Under the pieces are notes generated by a model, which was given only the letters and a program-made list of their open reading frames with translations, ran no database searches and had not been told where the DNA came from. Positions 27,557 through 37,500 of a stretch of DNA of 37,500 nt are shown piece by piece. A program made the translations under genes and the position numbers. The number at the start of each line of letters is the position of its first letter. Within the stretch, counting starts at the first letter, position 1. The DNA is taken from positions 750,001 through 787,500 of the forward strand of contig JACVTC010000046.1 of NCBI GenBank assembly GCA_016946835.1, read 5' to 3'. Source of the stretch: Neocallimastix lanati (nom. inval.) (Eukaryota > Neocallimastigomycota > Neocallimastigomycetes > Neocallimastigales > Neocallimastigaceae).

Positions 27557-28040
27557 TTTAGCATATAAAGTAGAACTGGGCTTTCTACTGGTTGTTATGT
27601 GGCGGACTTAATAATCATCTGGTATCTATTCTTTATCTGATTTTCCCGATAGGGTTTGGAGAAAGGGTAAAGGGGTTATAATGGCACAATTTCAGGTAAG
27701 TATTAATTCCGCTCCTACCATTATTGGATTGCCACGTATTTAATTTCTATATTTGATCACCCATGGCATCCTAGTGTAGTTGTATAGCCTATACTGTGAG
27801 GGTTACGAGTTCAATTTCTATAGGATAACACGAATGTTATTTGGCAAGACATGTCTACTGGAGCTACTTCTGCTTAGGAATTTGGAGCGCCGACGTCGTA
27901 CTGATATAGTATAAGATATATATACCAAAGTATATATGTTCTTTACAAGCCCATATATATAATATGGGATAGACATGTGAATTCATATGTGTAAAAAACC
28001 TATTTATATATCTCTACAAAACGGTTGCTGTAATATATAA
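27557..28040 (+). mobile_element. GC-richer retroelement-like insertion, copy 1
   Basis: Base composition rises sharply compared with the surrounding DNA. Shared landmarks with the minus strand of 34306-34755, in the same order, are TTTATCTG (27633), CAGGTAAGTA (27694) and GGGATAGACATGTGAATTCA (about 27966). Several potential hairpins occur: AGTAGAA/TTCTACT at 27570, CCCGATAGGG at 27646, and CCCATAT/ATATGGG at about 27950. I see no ORF of note. It could be a SINE or the 5' part of a LINE; the family is unknown to me. Confidence 0.45.
27768..27826 (+). other. Degenerate tRNA-like sequence (possible SINE promoter)
   Basis: ATCCTA at 27768 can pair with TAGGAT at 27821-27826 like an acceptor stem. 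TAGTGTAGTTGTA resembles an A box, and GAGTTCAATTTC a B box (G.TTCAA..C). The stretch is about 59 nt, short for a tRNA, and the anticodon and T arms pair poorly, so it is not a working tRNA. It is best read as a tRNA-derived pol III promoter remnant. Confidence 0.35.
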
Positions 28041-28460
28041 ATAGTAATTGAAATGTGAACAACAAATTTTAATTTTTGAAATTTCAATTTACAGTTATAA
28101 TTTAAGTCTTATAAAAATATTATTTTGTAATTTTTATTATTATTTAATATTTTATTTATAAATTATATATAAAATAAAGGTTTAATTCTATTATTAAGAT
28201 GTTATAATAACAACTAAAGTTTTAGTTATAATATAAAAAATTAATATTTTAAATAATATTAATTTAAATATAAATTTATAAAATAAAATTTTCTAATAAT
28301 AAAATATAAAAATATTATATTGATATTAATAATAAAATATAAAAATATAAAAATATAAAAATATAATATTAATAGAAAAATAGAAAAATATAATATCAAT
28401 AATAAAATATAAAATATAAAAATATAATATAAATATTAATAATAAAATATAAAAAATAAG

Positions 28461-28499
28461 GTTATAAGGAAAATAATTATTTATCATTTTCCTTATAAC
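28461..28499. repeat. Perfect 14-bp hairpin near the right end of element B
   Basis: GTTATAAGGAAAAT (28461-28474) and its exact reverse complement (28486-28499) are separated by 11 bases. Confidence 0.85.
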
Positions 28500-28725
28500 A
28501 TGATTGTCAAAAAAAAAAAAATTATATAAAAATATTTTATTTTTTATTGACCTTTTTAATTTTTATTTATTTATTTATTTACTTATTTATTTATACATTT
28601 ATTTCTTTTTTACTTAAAATTATATTAAATTTTATGGCATAATAATATAAATTTTAAAAGCCACAAATAAATAGATGGCTTATTAAAATTTCAAAAAAAA
28701 AAAAATTGGCGAAATGGACCGCATT

Positions 28726-28734
28726 GAAGTAATA
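28726..28734. repeat. Right 9-bp target-site duplication of the A-B pair
   Basis: GAAGTAATA directly after the B terminus GACCGCATT, identical to 18196-18204. Confidence 0.75.
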
Positions 28735-28829
28735 TTATATATATAAAAAAAGAATATTTATTATTAATTTAATTATAAAAGCAAGCCACATTCGAATACG
28801 CCACATTTTCAAGATGAACGAAACCCACT

Positions 28830-30072
28830 AGATTCAATAATATAATAATAATAACTTGTTTTAGCGATAATAATAATAGTGATTGTTTTAATAATAATAA
28901 AAAAAAGTGATTTATAACAATAATATTAATAAGAAATAACATTAATATAATTATTTACCGTTTTTAATTTTATTAACAATGGGATATATTTTAATATATT
29001 ATTAGTATATTATCAATAATATTAATTATATATTAATCATATACAATTAATTTAAATTAAATAATTTTTAAATTAAATAAAATCTAAAATATTAATGATT
29101 TAATTATTGTAATTGAATATGAAATTAATAATATTGTAATATATTATATTAATCCAATTGAATTAGTTGAAGCATTTATTTACATAAAAAAGGAAAGAAC
29201 TATAATTAAAAGTAAACTTTAAATAATAATAAAAATTGATGGGTTTTAAATGCCATTAATTGCCCGTCATATATTTGTATTATTTTTATTTTATTTTTAT
29301 TTTTTTTTTTTTTTATTTTTATTTTTTTTCTGTTATCCATTTTTTTTTTTTGAAAAGTCTTTAATATTGTATTATATAATAAAGAAAGAAGTATATAATT
29401 TTTTCCTGTGTTATAATCTATTTTTAAAAGCAAAAATTTCTGAAATATTTTGAGTTCTGGAAACCAAATAATTAAATAATAAAATTTTTAATTAAAATTA
29501 AATAAAAGTAAAAATCATACATTTAAATTATTATAACAAAATTTAATGGAATATAATTAAAGATAAAAAATTTTTATAATGCGAGTTATTTAAAGAAATA
29601 AAATTGATGAAATATAATACTTAATAATATATAATTAATAATTGAATAGAAAATTGTAAGATTGTAATGATTTTTGATAATATCTATTTAATTTAAATAG
29701 ATATATATAAATTTAATAAAATTGAATATATATTAAAATAATAGAAATAACACCATTATTAAATATCAATTGAAAAAAAAAATAATTATTAATAAAATAT
29801 TAATTATTTTTTAAATGCACTTAGGAAATTTTAAATTAAATTATTTATATAATAATAATAGTAATAAATATTTTTGAAAATATGATATACAAAAATTATA
29901 ATTATTTTATTGTTTGAATACCAATGTATATGAATTAAAAATATATATATATATATTTGAATACGAACGTATATAAATTAAGAATTAAGAGATATTTTTT
30001 ATTTTGAAACAAAAGATTTATAAATAGATTTTGAATTAATGATATATTTATTATATTCATTAATAATAGAAA
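28830..30072. other. Spacer between the MULE nest and the GH45 gene
   Basis: AT-rich DNA with AAT and TTTTTA runs. The last few hundred bases should include the GH45 promoter, but TATA-like strings are too common to assign one. Short frames at 29206-29453 are open on both strands because of low complexity and are not credible genes. Confidence 0.5.
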
Positions 30073-31879
30073 ATGCGTTTAGAATCAGTTCTTATTGCTA
30101 CTTCTACTCTTTTTTCTTCAACCATTGCTTGGAAATGGGCTAAAGAAGGTATTGCCAGTATGACTTGGTATACTGATTATTCACATGAAAATTTAGCTTG
30201 TAATTGTGTTCCAAATGCAATGGTTGTTGGTCCAACTGTTGCTTTAGCCGAAGTTGCTTATGGTGCTTTTGATCATTTCGGAAGTGGTCCAGCATGTGGT
30301 TTATGTAAGTGATATTATAAAAATAATTTCATTGATATTAAAAATAAAAATATTCAAGTTCATATAATAATAGTAATTACAAATTTTTGTTAATCGCTTA
30401 GGTTATCGTTTATCTCCATATGCAACTGCTGATGGAACTCCACTTTCTCCTATCCCTGAACCAATTGTCTTCAGAGTTACTGGTAAAAAGAATATTTAAA
30501 AAAAAAAAAAATTAATAAAATTTTTTATTTAATAATTCATATGAATATTTATATTATTTAATAATATATAATAGATGAATGTCCACATCAGTCCAATACT
30601 GAATGGTGTCCAGGACCAGAAGGTGGTAAAAACGCTCACGGTTTTGAAGATCACTTTGATGTAAGAGAAATATTTTATTAATTAATTATATTATAATTAT
30701 TATTAATAATTTATTTTAATTATTAATGACATAATTATTAATATATAACCTTTTATAAATAAAAAGGTAAACATTGATAGTTGGGGTGGTAAATTAAGAG
30801 ATTGGTTCCAAGGTGGTCATATGCAAGCTAAATATGAATTAGTTTCATGTGAAGAATGGCCAGGATGGTCCGATGATCTTAAATCTTTCACTGGTACTAA
30901 TGGTCAATATTGGGGCTGTTGTCCAGCTAATCCAGGTCTTCTTGAAAACAAGAAAACTATGTGTGGTAGTCCAAAGAGCCCAGAAGGTGCTCCACCACCA
31001 GAAGGTCAAAGAGTAAAACCAACTGATTTCCCTTGGCTTGATGGATCTAGCTCAAGTTCACCTGCTAAGACTACTTCAAAGAATACTCAACCAACTTCAT
31101 CATCATGTTGGTCAACAAAATTAGGGTAACTAAATAATAATAAATTAAATAATATAAATTTTTTTATATTAACTCATATTAACTCATATTAATTTGTTAT
31201 TATTGATTATTGTTATTAATATTACTACACAATATCATTTTATTATTAATTATAATTATTTTTAATAATGTGAATAAAAATATTAAATATGTGTTGTTAA
31301 AGTTATGGATGTTGTACTGGATGTGATGTATCATACACTGATAATGATGGTGATTGGGGATATGAAAACGATTGGTGTGGTAAGTTTTTTAAATATAATT
31401 TAAAAAAAAATTTTTTATTATAAATATAAAAAGTTTTAGTATTAATGATGTAAATATAAATTAAAATTAATAAGGTATACCAACTACATGTAAGAAATCA
31501 ACGACTGTTGATTCTTGCACTACTTCTGGCTACAAATGTTGTGATGATTGTAATGTTACTTATGAAGATAGCACTGGTAAATGGGGTATTAAGGACAATG
31601 ATTGGTGCGCTATTTCTGATAAATGTAGTGGTTCAAATGCCTCCCAACCAGCTAATTGCCCAGCAGATGGATATGAATGTTGTAATGGTTGTAGTGTTGT
31701 TGAACAATCAGATGGTTATAAGTGGGGTGTTGAAAATAATAAATGGTAAATATTTTTTAATATATTTTTTTTTCTTCTTTAAATTATAAATAAAATTAAT
31801 TATAAAGATTAATAAATTAAAATAACTATTATTTAATATTTATTATAATATTAGGTGTATTATCAAAAACACTTGTTAA
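30073..31879 (+). CDS. Secreted GH45 (subfamily C-like) endoglucanase with three fungal dockerins
   Basis: A predicted endo-beta-1,4-glucanase. Exons are 30073-30304, 30402-30482, 30575-30660, 30767-31125, 31303-31379, 31475-31745 and 31855-31879, all GT-AG and in frame: 376 residues plus stop. A signal peptide spans about 1-19 (STIA-W). The catalytic module (about 25-180) has the double-psi barrel pattern of GH45 subfamily C and related expansin-like proteins: [53 protein letters not shown]. Asp133 in HFD fits the proton donor. Asn112 in SNTEWC fits the Asn that subfamily C enzymes use in place of a second Asp. A Pro/Ser/Thr linker follows. Three dockerins then begin near [20 protein letters not shown] and CPADGYECC, each with WG.(E/K)ND/NN.WC; the last ends in CIIKNTC. 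The tail implies docking on the fungal cellulosome. Introns are 92-177 bp. An expansin- or loosenin-like role without hydrolysis is the main alternative. Confidence 0.9.
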
Positions 31880-32833
31880 ATAATAAAAGAGACCACCATA
31901 TAGCTCTAATTTAGTTAAAGTAAAAAAATAATAAAAAAAAAAGGACAATAAAAAAAAAGTAATTTTTTTTTTTTTTTGAAAGTAAAATAATATTTTAATT
32001 TTTTTCTTTTCAGTAGAACAAATATTAAATGATTATATATATATATAAACAAAAAAATTGTATAATAAAATTTATATATATGTGTATGAAAATTTTTATT
32101 TTCTACTATATTTAAATCCTTAGGAATGTACATATACATTTAAATTATTGATATGATACAAAATTTTATCCTTAAAAAATAAAACCAAATATAAAGAAAA
32201 AAAACCTATTAAATTATTATAATTTGATTTGATTAAAAAGTTTTGACTCTAGGATAATTATTTCATATATATGTATTTAATATTATATTTGATTTGATTA
32301 AAAGTTTTTGAAAAGTGTAATTATTAAATTTTTTATTTTATTTTATTTTATTTTATTTTATTTTTTATTTTTGTATTAATATAAATAATATATTATTTTT
32401 TATTTAATGTTTTTTTTTTTTTTGTAATAATAATGTATATGATATCATCTTTTATATTATATAATATACCCACTTTAGCTACTTATTTGTTTAAAAGCTT
32501 TTAAATAAATATTTTATTAAATAAAACATTTTCTTTATTATTTGTTATTAAGTTATTTTATTATTTATTTAATTATTTATTATAAATAATTTAGTTTATT
32601 TATTTATTTTATTTTATTATTTATTTATTTATTTATATTTAATTCATTCATTCATTTTTTAAATTTATTTTTTATAAATAAAAGATTTATTTAATTATTT
32701 AATTATTTATTATATGTTTATTATTTACTCTGAATAGATTAATAATAATGTGTCTTAAAGAAATATTTTATTTTTTTAAATATTAAAAAATATAATATTT
32801 AGTTAATCATTTGTTATTTGTATTGAATCTTTT
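31880..32833. other. 3' flank of the GH45 gene, AT-rich
   Basis: It contains a duplicated TATTTGATTTGATTAAAA-like segment (about 32220 and 32285), a TTTTA run at 32330-32362, and TTTA-rich sequence. No gene or RNA seen. Confidence 0.55.
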
Positions 32834-32972
32834 ACTTATTTAATTTATGACGTTAAAGAATGCAACACATTCCTTTCAAATTTATCCATAAATTATAAAT
32901 GAAATTTGAATTATTTATGGATAAACTTGAAAGGAATGTGTTGCATTCTTTAACGTCATAAATTAAATAAGT
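32834..32972. repeat. Long near-perfect inverted repeat (60-bp arms, 19-nt loop)
   Basis: The arms 32834-32893 and 32913-32972 are reverse complements except for one position. On the plus-strand RNA that position is A:C; on the minus-strand RNA it becomes a G:U wobble, so the minus transcript would pair along all 60 bp. The arm contains TATGACGTTAAAGAATGCAA, more complex than the surrounding DNA. The loop sequence (AAATTTGAATT) recurs right after the second arm. No flanking target duplication or ORF is seen. It may be a foldback element, a recent palindromic duplication, or a hairpin RNA source. Confidence 0.9.
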
Positions 32973-33711
32973 GAAATTTGAATTATTTTAATTAAAAATA
33001 ATATTTTTGTTTAAAGTATTAGTTATAAAACTTTAATCATATTATAATAAAAAAATATCCCATTACAATAAAATGAAAAAATAATATATATCAATATCAG
33101 AATCTACACATTTTGAATAACCATACTGTCGTTAGAATTGATAATATTAGTTTTTTTTTTTTTTTGTTTTTTTTTTTGTTTTTTTTGTTTTTTTTTTTTT
33201 TACTTCTTTTTATTAATTCTATTATTAGTCATTTCACTTATTTTTCTTTTTCAGTATGATTCATTTATTTTAAAAAACTTTATTTTATTTCAAACAATGT
33301 TTTTTTTTAATAATATATTATTATAAAAAAAAATAATAATAATGAAAAAGTAAACAAATAATAGGAGAGAAGTAAATAAAATGGGAAGTTAAATTTTTTT
33401 TATCTAATAAATTTATATTGAAAATTTTTATGACGTCAATTTGAATGATAACATAGTTCAACAGCATTAATAGTTTTGAATGTTAAAATAATTTAATTAA
33501 ATTTAAATAATTAGTAAAATGAATTTTTCCAATGGAAATATATAGGTGTTAAATGTAATGGACTTTTATAATTAATGAATTATATTAATTATATTAATTA
33601 ATAATCTACAAATTACAATATACTATGTTTAATATAATTCATTATTTCATTCAAAATATTAAAATTATTTGTGTTTTTTAAGAAATACTATTCAAAAAAA
33701 AAAAAAAAAAG

Positions 33712-33746
<35 letters not shown>

Positions 33747-33925
33747 GAAAAAATTAAAAGATGAACTTTTAAATAGAGTATTTTTATTAAATATAACAGT
33801 CATAAAATTATAAAACAAATATATTAAAATAAAAAATAAGAATAAATTATTAAAAATTTAAAAAATAAAAAAATAAAAAAAAAATATTCCTTAACATTAT
33901 TTATTAGCAATAAATGGTTTATTAG

Positions 33926-33964
<39 letters not shown>

Positions 33965-34186
33965 TTTAATAAATTAAATATCATAATAAGTGCCTTCTTT
34001 TTTTTTTTAAAAAAAAAAGAAGATATGGTAATAACAATAATTCAGAATTATTTTTACATCTTTAATATTAAAAATTATAATATATGAAAAGATAAGTAAT
34101 ATATAATATATATATATATAAAGAATAAGATTGTGTTTATAATAATAATATATTAATAAAAAATTTCATTCTTAAATATATATCAA

Positions 34187-34232
<46 letters not shown>

Positions 34233-34294
34233 TTATAAGTCTTATAATTTGAATTTTATAATTATGTCAATTCAATTGATATATATTATAATAG
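32973..34294. other. Gene-free low-complexity region
   Basis: It has poly-T/TTTTG tracts at 33150-33200, poly-A tracts at 33694-33743, a (TA)n run at 33932-33960 and an (AAAT)n run at 34188-34228. No coding or RNA gene recognised. Confidence 0.6.
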
Positions 34295-34305
34295 AGAGCT
34301 ACTAA

Positions 34306-34755
34306 TTTTTTTTTATTTCTGGTGTGTACCGCCCCTAAGGAGTAATGGGAATATTGAGATAGTCACACTTCCTTTTATAAAGGCAGAATTGTCACTACTG
34401 GACGATCTTACTGAGTGTTTTAGCATTGGAGCTTTGACATGCATATTACTGCTGAGAATTTTAAAAGTATTACTTCTCCAAGGGTTTCTTTGAAGCGATG
34501 ACAATATAACCTAACCCGTAGAGTTTCGTATCAGCTCCTTGGCAATTGCATAATTGTCAGAAAGATTACAATTTAATAGAATATATTTATATGGACACAT
34601 GAAATCATGTACCCTATCCTCTCAATTAGTGTAGTATCTATTCAAATATATAAAGGGGGGAACTTACTTACCTGTAACCCTAACCATCATATTCAGTAAA
34701 AACCTCTTTGAGGAAAACCTGGAAAATGGTCATAGGTCGGGTTCGATCCAGATAA
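34306..34755 (-). mobile_element. GC-richer retroelement-like insertion, copy 2, with possible TSD and A-tail
   Basis: Its composition is distinctly richer than the flanks. On the minus strand it opens at TTTATCTGGATCGAACCC, passes ACAGGTAAGTAAGTTCC and GGATAGGGTACATGATTTCA, and ends in an A-rich tail (AAATAAAAAAAAA, about 34306-34318 complement). These landmarks match copy 1 at 27633-27990 in order. The near-identical 11-mers AGAGCTACTAA (34295-34305) and AGAGCTAGTAA (34756-34766) flank it, as expected of a target duplication from a retroposed copy. Copy 1 extends further 5', so this copy may be 5'-truncated. A 63-codon minus frame (34313-34504) is open but unrecognised. Confidence 0.5.
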
Positions 34756-34766
34756 AGAGCTAGTAA

Positions 34767-34945
34767 ATATTTAATTTAGTACAAATTAAATTCTTTTATA
34801 TATTAATTTTATTATTATTATTTTTTTTTTTAACTTTTTTAATTTTTATAGTATATTTTTATAATTTTAAAAATTTTAACTTTAAAAGGAATAATTTCCA
34901 ACTAAGGTTATAAATGTTTTTTGCCAGCACTACTTTTGAATGAAT

Positions 34946-35006
<61 letters not shown>

Positions 35007-35965
35007 AAATTATTTTTGTTTTATAAAGATTATTTTTAATTTTATTTTATTTTATCATATTTTATTATTTAGTACTAATTTTTTAAAGTATAAAAAAAAA
35101 TTAAATAATCATTGTAATATATTAAAAATATAAATAAATTTTTTTATGAGAGATAAATGATAGATAGACTCGTTTTAAATATAATTAAGTTTAATGATTT
35201 TTTATCAATTGCATTAGAAGTGTAAAGTTTTCATTTTTTTTTTATCATTATTCTTTTTGTAGTTCTTTATCAATTATAATATGTAATTTTAGTTATTAAA
35301 CCCTAATATTATTAAAATTAATATTATTATTAAGAGATTTTAAGTTTTTAGATATTTAATTGTTTCTTTTCAATAATAATCAATATTGATATATATATAA
35401 ACTCTAATATCTATAATATATACAAAAAAAAAAAAAAAAAAAAAAAAAATAAATATATATATATAAATATATAAATATAGAATAATTTAAATTCATATGA
35501 AGTTTGAATATTTAATATATATATTTATATATATATATATATTTTACATCATAATAAAGTATGATAAAGTTTTTATAATAGTCAATTACAAAATAAAATA
35601 AGTTTTGACAATATAATACTTTATTATATTGTAATACTTTTAAATAAAAATTTATAATCTATTATTTTTTATGTGATGATGCTATGATTATAGAATTAAA
35701 TATTCAAAAAAAAATTTTTTATATAATAGAGACATGTGTATTTACATGAATTTTATTTAAATGAAAGTAATTATAAAATTATAAAATATAATTAAAGTTT
35801 TTACTATTCAATTTTATTATTTATCATTTTTAGTATTGTTACTTATGTATATATATTATCCTTTTATTTTATATTGTATTCACAAATTTTTGAAGAAATA
35901 GTGAATATAACAGTAGTAAAAATAAAGAAAAATAATTTATAAGAATAAAAATAAAATAGAGAATA
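34767..35965. other. AT-rich 5' flank of the chitinase gene
   Basis: Poly-T at 34962-35000, poly-A at 35425-35449 and TA-rich runs. The chitinase promoter must lie here, but no specific element stands out. Confidence 0.5.
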
Positions 35966-36414
35966 ATGAAAAAACTATCATTTCTGAGTATCACATTTAG
36001 CTTATTAGTATTGTATTCTTTAAATGATTTAAATTATTTCCAAAATAAAAATTATGGAATTAGTGTAAATGCAGTTCCTATAGACGATGATATAATTATA
36101 GAAAATAATAATATGACTATTAATAAGGATACAACAGAGGAAAAGAAAGATTTAGATTATGAATTCCAATTATCTACAAAAACATATTCAAATTGCTCAA
36201 AAATAGTTGTTGGCTATTATACTGAATGGAGATATTATGCTCTTCCACCATCAAAATTACCATTTGATAAACTTACTCATATAAATTATGGTAAATATAT
36301 TAAATACATAATTATATATATTGATTTTTAGATATGAAAATAATAATAATAATAATAATAATAATGAAAATTATTTTAATAATAATAATAATAATAATAA
36401 TAATGAAAATTATT

Positions 36415-36463
<49 letters not shown>

Positions 36464-36471
36464 AAATTATT

Positions 36472-36534
<63 letters not shown>

Positions 36535-36562
36535 TAATAATAATAATATAATGAAAATTATT

Positions 36563-36626
<64 letters not shown>

Positions 36627-36634
36627 AAATTATT

Positions 36635-36706
<72 letters not shown>

Positions 36707-37085
36707 TAATGAAAATTATTTTAATAATAATAATAATAATAATAATAATATAATGAAAATTATTTTAATAATAATAATAATAATAATATAATGAAAATTA
36801 TTTTAATAATAATAATAGTAATAATATAATGAAAATTATTTTAATAATAATAATAATAATAATATAATGAAAATTATTTTAATAATAATAATAGTAATAA
36901 TATAATGAAAATTATTTTAATAATAATAATAATAATAATATAATGAAAATTATTTCAATAATAATAATAATATAATGAAAATTATTTCAATAATAATAAT
37001 AATATAATGAAAATTATTTCAATAATAATAATAATAATATAATGAAAATTATTTCAATAATAATAATAATATATTGAAAATTATT

Positions 37086-37118
<33 letters not shown>

Positions 37119-37500
37119 TAATGAAAATTATTTTAATAATAATAATAATAAAAACAAAAACAATATTTATATATATTATATAAATATATAAATATAATTA
37201 TTATATTATTAATAACTTTTTTTTTGCATATTATTATTTTTCATTTTTAAAATTTATTTATTTATTAATGTTAACAATAATAAAATAAAAATAATTCAAC
37301 AAACAAACAAATAAAAAATAAAATAAAAAAAAAAAACAGCTTTTGGTCGAATAGATCCAAACACTTTTGGTATAACGGGTTTTTCATCTAATATACTATC
37401 AGATGTCGCTAATTATGCTCATAAAAATAATGTAAAAATTCTATTATCTATTGGTGGATGGAGTGGTAGTGAATTTTTCACTAAAATGACATCTTCCATT
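35966..37500 (+). CDS. GH18 chitinase, 5' part (runs off the window)
   Basis: A glycosidase family 18 enzyme, predicted to cleave chitin. Exon 1 (35966-36290) encodes a hydrophobic signal-like start (MKKLSFLSITFSLLVLYSL), an acidic Asn-rich pro-region, then IVVGYYTEWRYYALPPSKLP and FDKLTHINY, the first strands of the GH18 barrel. A GT-AG intron (36291-37339, 1049 bp) follows. Exon 2 from 37340 restores the frame as INYAFGRIDPNTFG and reaches KILLSIGGWSGSEFF, the conserved SxGG strand. The catalytic DxxDxDxE motif lies beyond the window, so activity cannot be judged. Chitinases of anaerobic fungi may serve wall remodelling or attack on other fungi. Dockerins, if any, are out of view. Confidence 0.9.
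36330..37145 (+). repeat. AAT trinucleotide expansion inside the first chitinase intron
   Basis: Long (AAT)n blocks are interrupted by about 15-17 copies of AATGAAAATTATTTTAAT (later copies read ATTTCAAT), often preceded by AATATA. Block length falls from left to right. The array makes up about 80% of a 1049-bp intron, while the other introns in the window are 82-234 bp. The apparent Asn- or Ile-only frames in it are artefacts. Confidence 0.93.

Larger units (their letters stand above)
23864..28725 (-). mobile_element. MULE element B (4.86 kb, transposase broken)
   Basis: Left end GGGAGAGGTCCAAAACGCC; right end read inward AATGCGGTCCATTTCGCC. These align over GGTCCA...CGCC as terminal inverted repeats. 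A CACGTG lies about 24 bp inside the left end, as in the 932-bp derivative. A subterminal AAGCCA/TGGCTT hairpin lies inside the right end (about 28655-28685). It contains a ~49-bp minisatellite (24060-25400), a frameshifted transposase (25759-27149, minus) and a GC-richer insertion (27557-28040). GAAGTAATA follows its right end. Confidence 0.75.
17970..28829. mobile_element. Possible small MULE-like element split by the A-B insertion
   Basis: Left end GGGAGCAATCTTGC... contains AATGTGACGTAT at about 17990. At the other side of the A-B pair, read inward from 28829, the sequence GTGGGTTTCGTTC... contains AATGTGGCGTAT and then AATGTGGCTT. Removing 18205-28734 would leave an element of about 330 bp with these inverted ends. 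No target duplication is clear, and the similarity is limited to about 12 bp plus a looser flank, so this is tentative. Confidence 0.35.

Noticed and set aside
27693-27704. AATACTTACCTG, identical to a U1 snRNA 5' end, on the minus strand (also ACTTACCTG on the plus strand near 34666)
   Set aside because: The following bases do not match U1 stem-loop I or the U1-70K loop, and no Sm site is placed correctly. A consensus splice donor on the other strand explains it equally well.
29206-29453. Two overlapping frames on opposite strands
   Set aside because: Poly-Phe or poly-Lys composition around a poly-T tract, with no conserved sequence.
34313-34504. 63-codon minus frame in the GC-rich island
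   Set aside because: No recognisable family, and the opposite strand is open over nearly the same stretch. Kept only as part of the mobile element.
34740-34751. GGGTTCGATCC as a tRNA T-arm
   Set aside because: The surrounding bases do not form acceptor, D or anticodon arms, so no tRNA gene is called.
36321-36551. Poly-Asn and poly-Ile frames
   Set aside because: Translation of the AAT repeat inside a spliced intron.

Overview
The window looks like a chromosome segment of an anaerobic gut fungus (Neocallimastigomycota). Three things point there. The non-coding DNA is extremely AT-rich, full of homopolymers and short tandem repeats. Two secreted plant-wall hydrolases end in tandem Cys-rich fungal dockerins (the CBM10-like modules used for fungal cellulosomes). 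The spliced genes have small GT-AG introns. The genus cannot be fixed from sequence alone.

Layout. 1-2570: degraded retroelement landscape, with a dead non-LTR reverse transcriptase on the minus strand, split by a TTTA microsatellite and flanked by copies of an Asn-rich gene fragment. 3085-7800 (-): a complete SERCA-type Ca2+-ATPase that I could splice into 11 exons and 999 residues. 7801-11507: gene-free, with two heptanucleotide arrays in opposite orientation. 11508-13571 (-): an intronless, secreted, two-catalytic-domain xylanase (GH11 + GH10) with two dockerins. 14514-16350 (+): a dead Ty1/copia gag-protease-integrase relic. 16997-28829: a nest of Mutator-like (MULE) DNA transposons. 30073-31879 (+): a seven-exon GH45 (subfamily C-like) endoglucanase with three dockerins. 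32834-32972: a near-perfect 60-bp-arm inverted repeat. 34306-34755: a short retroelement-like insertion related to one inside the MULE nest. 35966-37500 (+): the 5' part of a GH18 chitinase, with a 1.05-kb first intron filled by an AAT-repeat expansion.

The most interesting structure is the MULE nest. Element A (18205-23860) carries an intact FLYWCH/MULE transposase. Element B (23864-28725) carries a frameshifted relative. The two lie end to end with 3 bp between them, and one 9-bp target duplication (GAAGTAATA) flanks the pair, not each element. A 0.93-kb derivative of B (16997-17928) with the same two ends but no transposase lies just upstream, and the pair appears to sit inside a third, small element.

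Functionally, the two dockerin-bearing enzymes would be secreted and docked to fungal cellulosomes for xylan and glucan breakdown. The chitinase is probably for wall remodelling or mycophagy, and the Ca2+ pump is housekeeping. Nothing suggests co-transcription. Coordinates of spliced genes come from reading frames and GT-AG boundaries by eye, not from transcripts.
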